Assembly: GCA_003445835.1 (NCBI GenBank)
Contig: DMCI01000092.1
Coordinates: 7,378 to 14,444, forward strand
Length of the DNA: 7,067 nt
Origin: Clostridiales bacterium
GTDB taxonomy: Bacteria; Bacillota; Clostridia; Christensenellales; CAG-1252
Direction of reading: 5' to 3'
The notes below the pieces were generated by a model. It had not been told where the DNA came from, did not search any database, and worked only from the letters and a program-made list of their open reading frames with translations. Every line of letters starts with the position of its first letter. Positions within the stretch are counted from its first letter, which is position 1. This document shows, piece after piece, positions 5,383 through 7,067 of the stretch. A program made the position numbers and the translations under genes.

Positions 5383-6557
5383 TTTGTTATCTCCTTTACT
5401 TTCGTATGGATTTTTCCGTCTTTGGCAACGAGGGTCAGATCGTCGCCCACCGCAACATCTTGAACGGACGCCACGCGCTTGCTCCCTTTGGTCACACCGA
5501 AATAGCCTTTTTCCAATATTTTCAAAGGGCTTGCCGCTTCGTACGCTATCAAAGCTTTTTCAAGTGCCGCGTCTTTAGTCGCAGAGTAGGTTTTGACGGC
5601 GTTGGTCAGATTGGTCAACGAGAGCTTAAATCGTCCCGCCGCTCTTTCGGTGGATAATGTTGCAAGATTGGTAAGGTTTTTTACGGTAGAAACAAGTTCA
5701 CGCTCACCGTTTTTTACCCTTTCCTGCAAGGAAACGCCCATCTCCGTCAACACCTCAAAGATATCCCCGACAAGTTGCTTTTCATCAAAGGCGACCAGGT
5801 GTGCCGCCGCGGTCGGCGTAGCCGCGCGGCTGTCGGCGGCAAAGTCGCAAATCGTAAAGTCGGTTTCGTGTCCGACGGCGGAAACGATCGGCGTTTCGGC
5901 GTCGTAAACGGCGCGAGCGAGAACTTCCGTATTAAAAGGTGCCAAATCTTCCAAAGAACCACCGCCGCGAGCGATGATGATGGCGTCAAACAGCCCGTCC
6001 ACTCTGCGAATGGCGTTTACGATCTCGTTTTCCGCCCCTTCGCCCTGCACGCGCACGTTGTAAACGTGGAGGTTGATCGAAGAATTGACATTCCTCGTCG
6101 TGCGATAAATATCGCGGATAACCGCGCCCGTCTTGCTGGTGATCACGCAAACGTCCTTGCAAAACCGAGGGATTGGCTTTTTATGTTCGGGCGCAAAGAT
6201 CCCTTCTTCGAAAAGTTGCTTTTTTAAGCGCTCGAATTGAGCATGCAAGTCACCGATGCCAACTGGCTGAACAGAAACGACGTTAAAAGAAAGCTTGCCT
6301 GCCTTGACGTAAAAATCGGGCGAGCCTTTGACGATCACGCTTTCGCCGTCTTTGGGTGCGTACGTCCTGCGAAAATTAAAAAGCGTACAAGGAATAGCGG
6401 CGTCGCGCCCCTTTATCGTAAAGTAGGCGTGTGCGCCGCTGATCTTAAAACCCGAAACTTCGCCGAAAACGGAAACGCCTTGCAGCATTTCCTCCGCGTC
6501 GAAGATCGAATGGATATAGCCGTTTAATTCCTCAACCGAAAGTGTTTTATTGAACAT
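5379..6557 (-). CDS. xseA: Exodeoxyribonuclease VII large subunit
   Basis: Catalytic subunit of exonuclease VII, 392 residues (family about 400-450). It has an N-terminal OB-fold DNA-binding domain (about 1-100, [14 protein letters not shown]... VFGEVSGFK), then the catalytic core with [14 protein letters not shown] (137-150), [14 protein letters not shown] (196-209) and [27 protein letters not shown] (226-251 region), a helical region, and the C-terminal [13 protein letters not shown] (343-355). In the RGGGSxEDL motif the usual LWxFN reads LAPFN. The ATG at 6557 overlaps the folD stop by 11 bases. The Shine-Dalgarno is poor (AAAGGG only one base from the ATG), so translation may rely on coupling to folD. 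Confidence 0.96.
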   Translation of the reverse strand: MFNKTLSVEELNGYIHSIFDAEEMLQGVSVFGEVSGFKISGAHAYFTIKGRDAAIPCTLFNFRRTYAPKDGESVIVKGSPDFYVKAGKLSFNVVSVQPVGIGDLHAQFERLKKQLFEEGIFAPEHKKPIPRFCKDVCVITSKTGAVIRDIYRTTRNVNSSINLHVYNVRVQGEGAENEIVNAIRRVDGLFDAIIIARGGGSLEDLAPFNTEVLARAVYDAETPIVSAVGHETDFTICDFAADSRAATPTAAAHLVAFDEKQLVGDIFEVLTEMGVSLQERVKNGERELVSTVKNLTNLATLSTERAAGRFKLSLTNLTNAVKTYSATKDAALEKALIAYEAASPLKILEKGYFGVTKGSKRVASVQDVAVGDDLTLVAKDGKIHTKVKEITK

Positions 6558-7067
6558 TCCCTTTTGCCGCTTTCAACGTGTTTGCCATCAACATTGCGAT
6601 AGTCATCGGACCGACGCCGCCCGGAACGGGAGTGATGTAGCTTGCCTTGGGCTCCACGGACTCAAAGTCAACGTCGCCGCAAAGTTTGCCGTTTTCATCG
6701 CGATTGATACCGACGTCGATGACCACAGCGCCTTCTTTTACCATATCGCCTTTAATCAGTTTCTTTTGACCGACGGCGACGACCAAAACATCCGCCGTAC
6801 GGGTAAACTCACCGAGGTCCCTGGTCTTGCTGTGGCAAATGGTGACCGTAGCGTTGTGTTGCAAAAGCATCAAGGCAACGGGTTTGCCGACTTCGTTGGA
6901 CCTACCCACCACCACCGCATGCTTACCGGTAAGATCGATCCCCGTGCTGAGAATCAAGTGGATGATGCCAAGCGGCGTGCAGGAATAAAGTCCTCTCTTA
7001 TCGTCAAGCAAAAGTGAGCCGATGTTCATTTGCGAGAAGCCATCCACGTCCTTTTTGGGATCGATGA
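6547..7067 (-). CDS. folD: Methylenetetrahydrofolate dehydrogenase / cyclohydrolase, C-terminal 172 residues
   Basis: Bifunctional enzyme of one-carbon metabolism that oxidises 5,10-methylene-THF to methenyl-THF with NAD(P)+ and hydrolyses it to 10-formyl-THF. The reading frame is open to the window edge; it enters as [16 protein letters not shown] (family PxKDVDGF-x-NxG), so the N-terminal part of about 110 residues lies outside. The Rossmann NAD(P) site is [15 protein letters not shown], and the C-terminal signature [19 protein letters not shown] is complete. A GTG within the DVDGF motif could be mistaken for a start but is an internal Val codon. The gene overlaps xseA by 11 bases, heading the visible operon folD-xseA-xseB-ispA. 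Confidence 0.96.
   Translation of the reverse strand, partial: IDPKKDVDGFSQMNIGSLLLDDKRGLYSCTPLGIIHLILSTGIDLTGKHAVVVGRSNEVGKPVALMLLQHNATVTICHSKTRDLGEFTRTADVLVVAVGQKKLIKGDMVKEGAVVIDVGINRDENGKLCGDVDFESVEPKASYITPVPGGVGPMTIAMLMANTLKAAKGNVQ

Overview
The window looks like a chromosomal housekeeping locus of a Gram-positive anaerobe, most likely an uncultured member of the Clostridia (Bacillota). The basis is gene order and protein similarity recalled by eye. Every real gene lies on the minus strand, so the biological order runs from high to low coordinates: folD (3' part) > xseA > xseB > ispA > a structured non-coding RNA > a small membrane protein > dxs > tlyA > nadK (5' part). No mobile elements, CRISPR arrays, tRNAs or rRNAs were seen.

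The key region is 3592-4250, about 660 bases without a convincing protein gene in an otherwise tightly overlapping operon. On the minus strand it reads as an RNA of about 565 nt (about 4175 to 3611). It has a promoter with an extended -10 at its 5' end, complementary ends that close an 8-bp helix, and many internal hairpins. Its position, between ispA and a gene for a four-segment membrane protein with a DxxxD motif followed by dxs, is the classic neighbourhood of OLE RNA (Ornate, Large, Extremophilic) and its partner OapA. I call the RNA OLE and the protein OapA. OLE is a known but still poorly understood membrane-associated ribonucleoprotein, linked in Halalkalibacterium (Bacillus) halodurans to alcohol, cold and Mg2+ stress. 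This copy appears intact.

Layout from high to low coordinates: one-carbon metabolism (folD); the two subunits of exonuclease VII (xseA, xseB); prenyl diphosphate synthesis (ispA); a hairpin and the OLE promoter; OLE RNA; oapA; DXP synthase (dxs), which feeds the same isoprenoid pathway as ispA; the TlyA-type rRNA methyltransferase; then a 74-bp gap with a strong promoter that would give a leaderless nadK mRNA. Most gene junctions overlap by 4 to 32 bases, which suggests translational coupling.

Details worth a second look are the OLE 3' helix next to the oapA ribosome-binding site, a resemblance of OapA to the DUF21 membrane domain of CNNM/CorC-type Mg2+ transport proteins, unusual residues in two normally conserved DXS motifs, and the leaderless nadK start.
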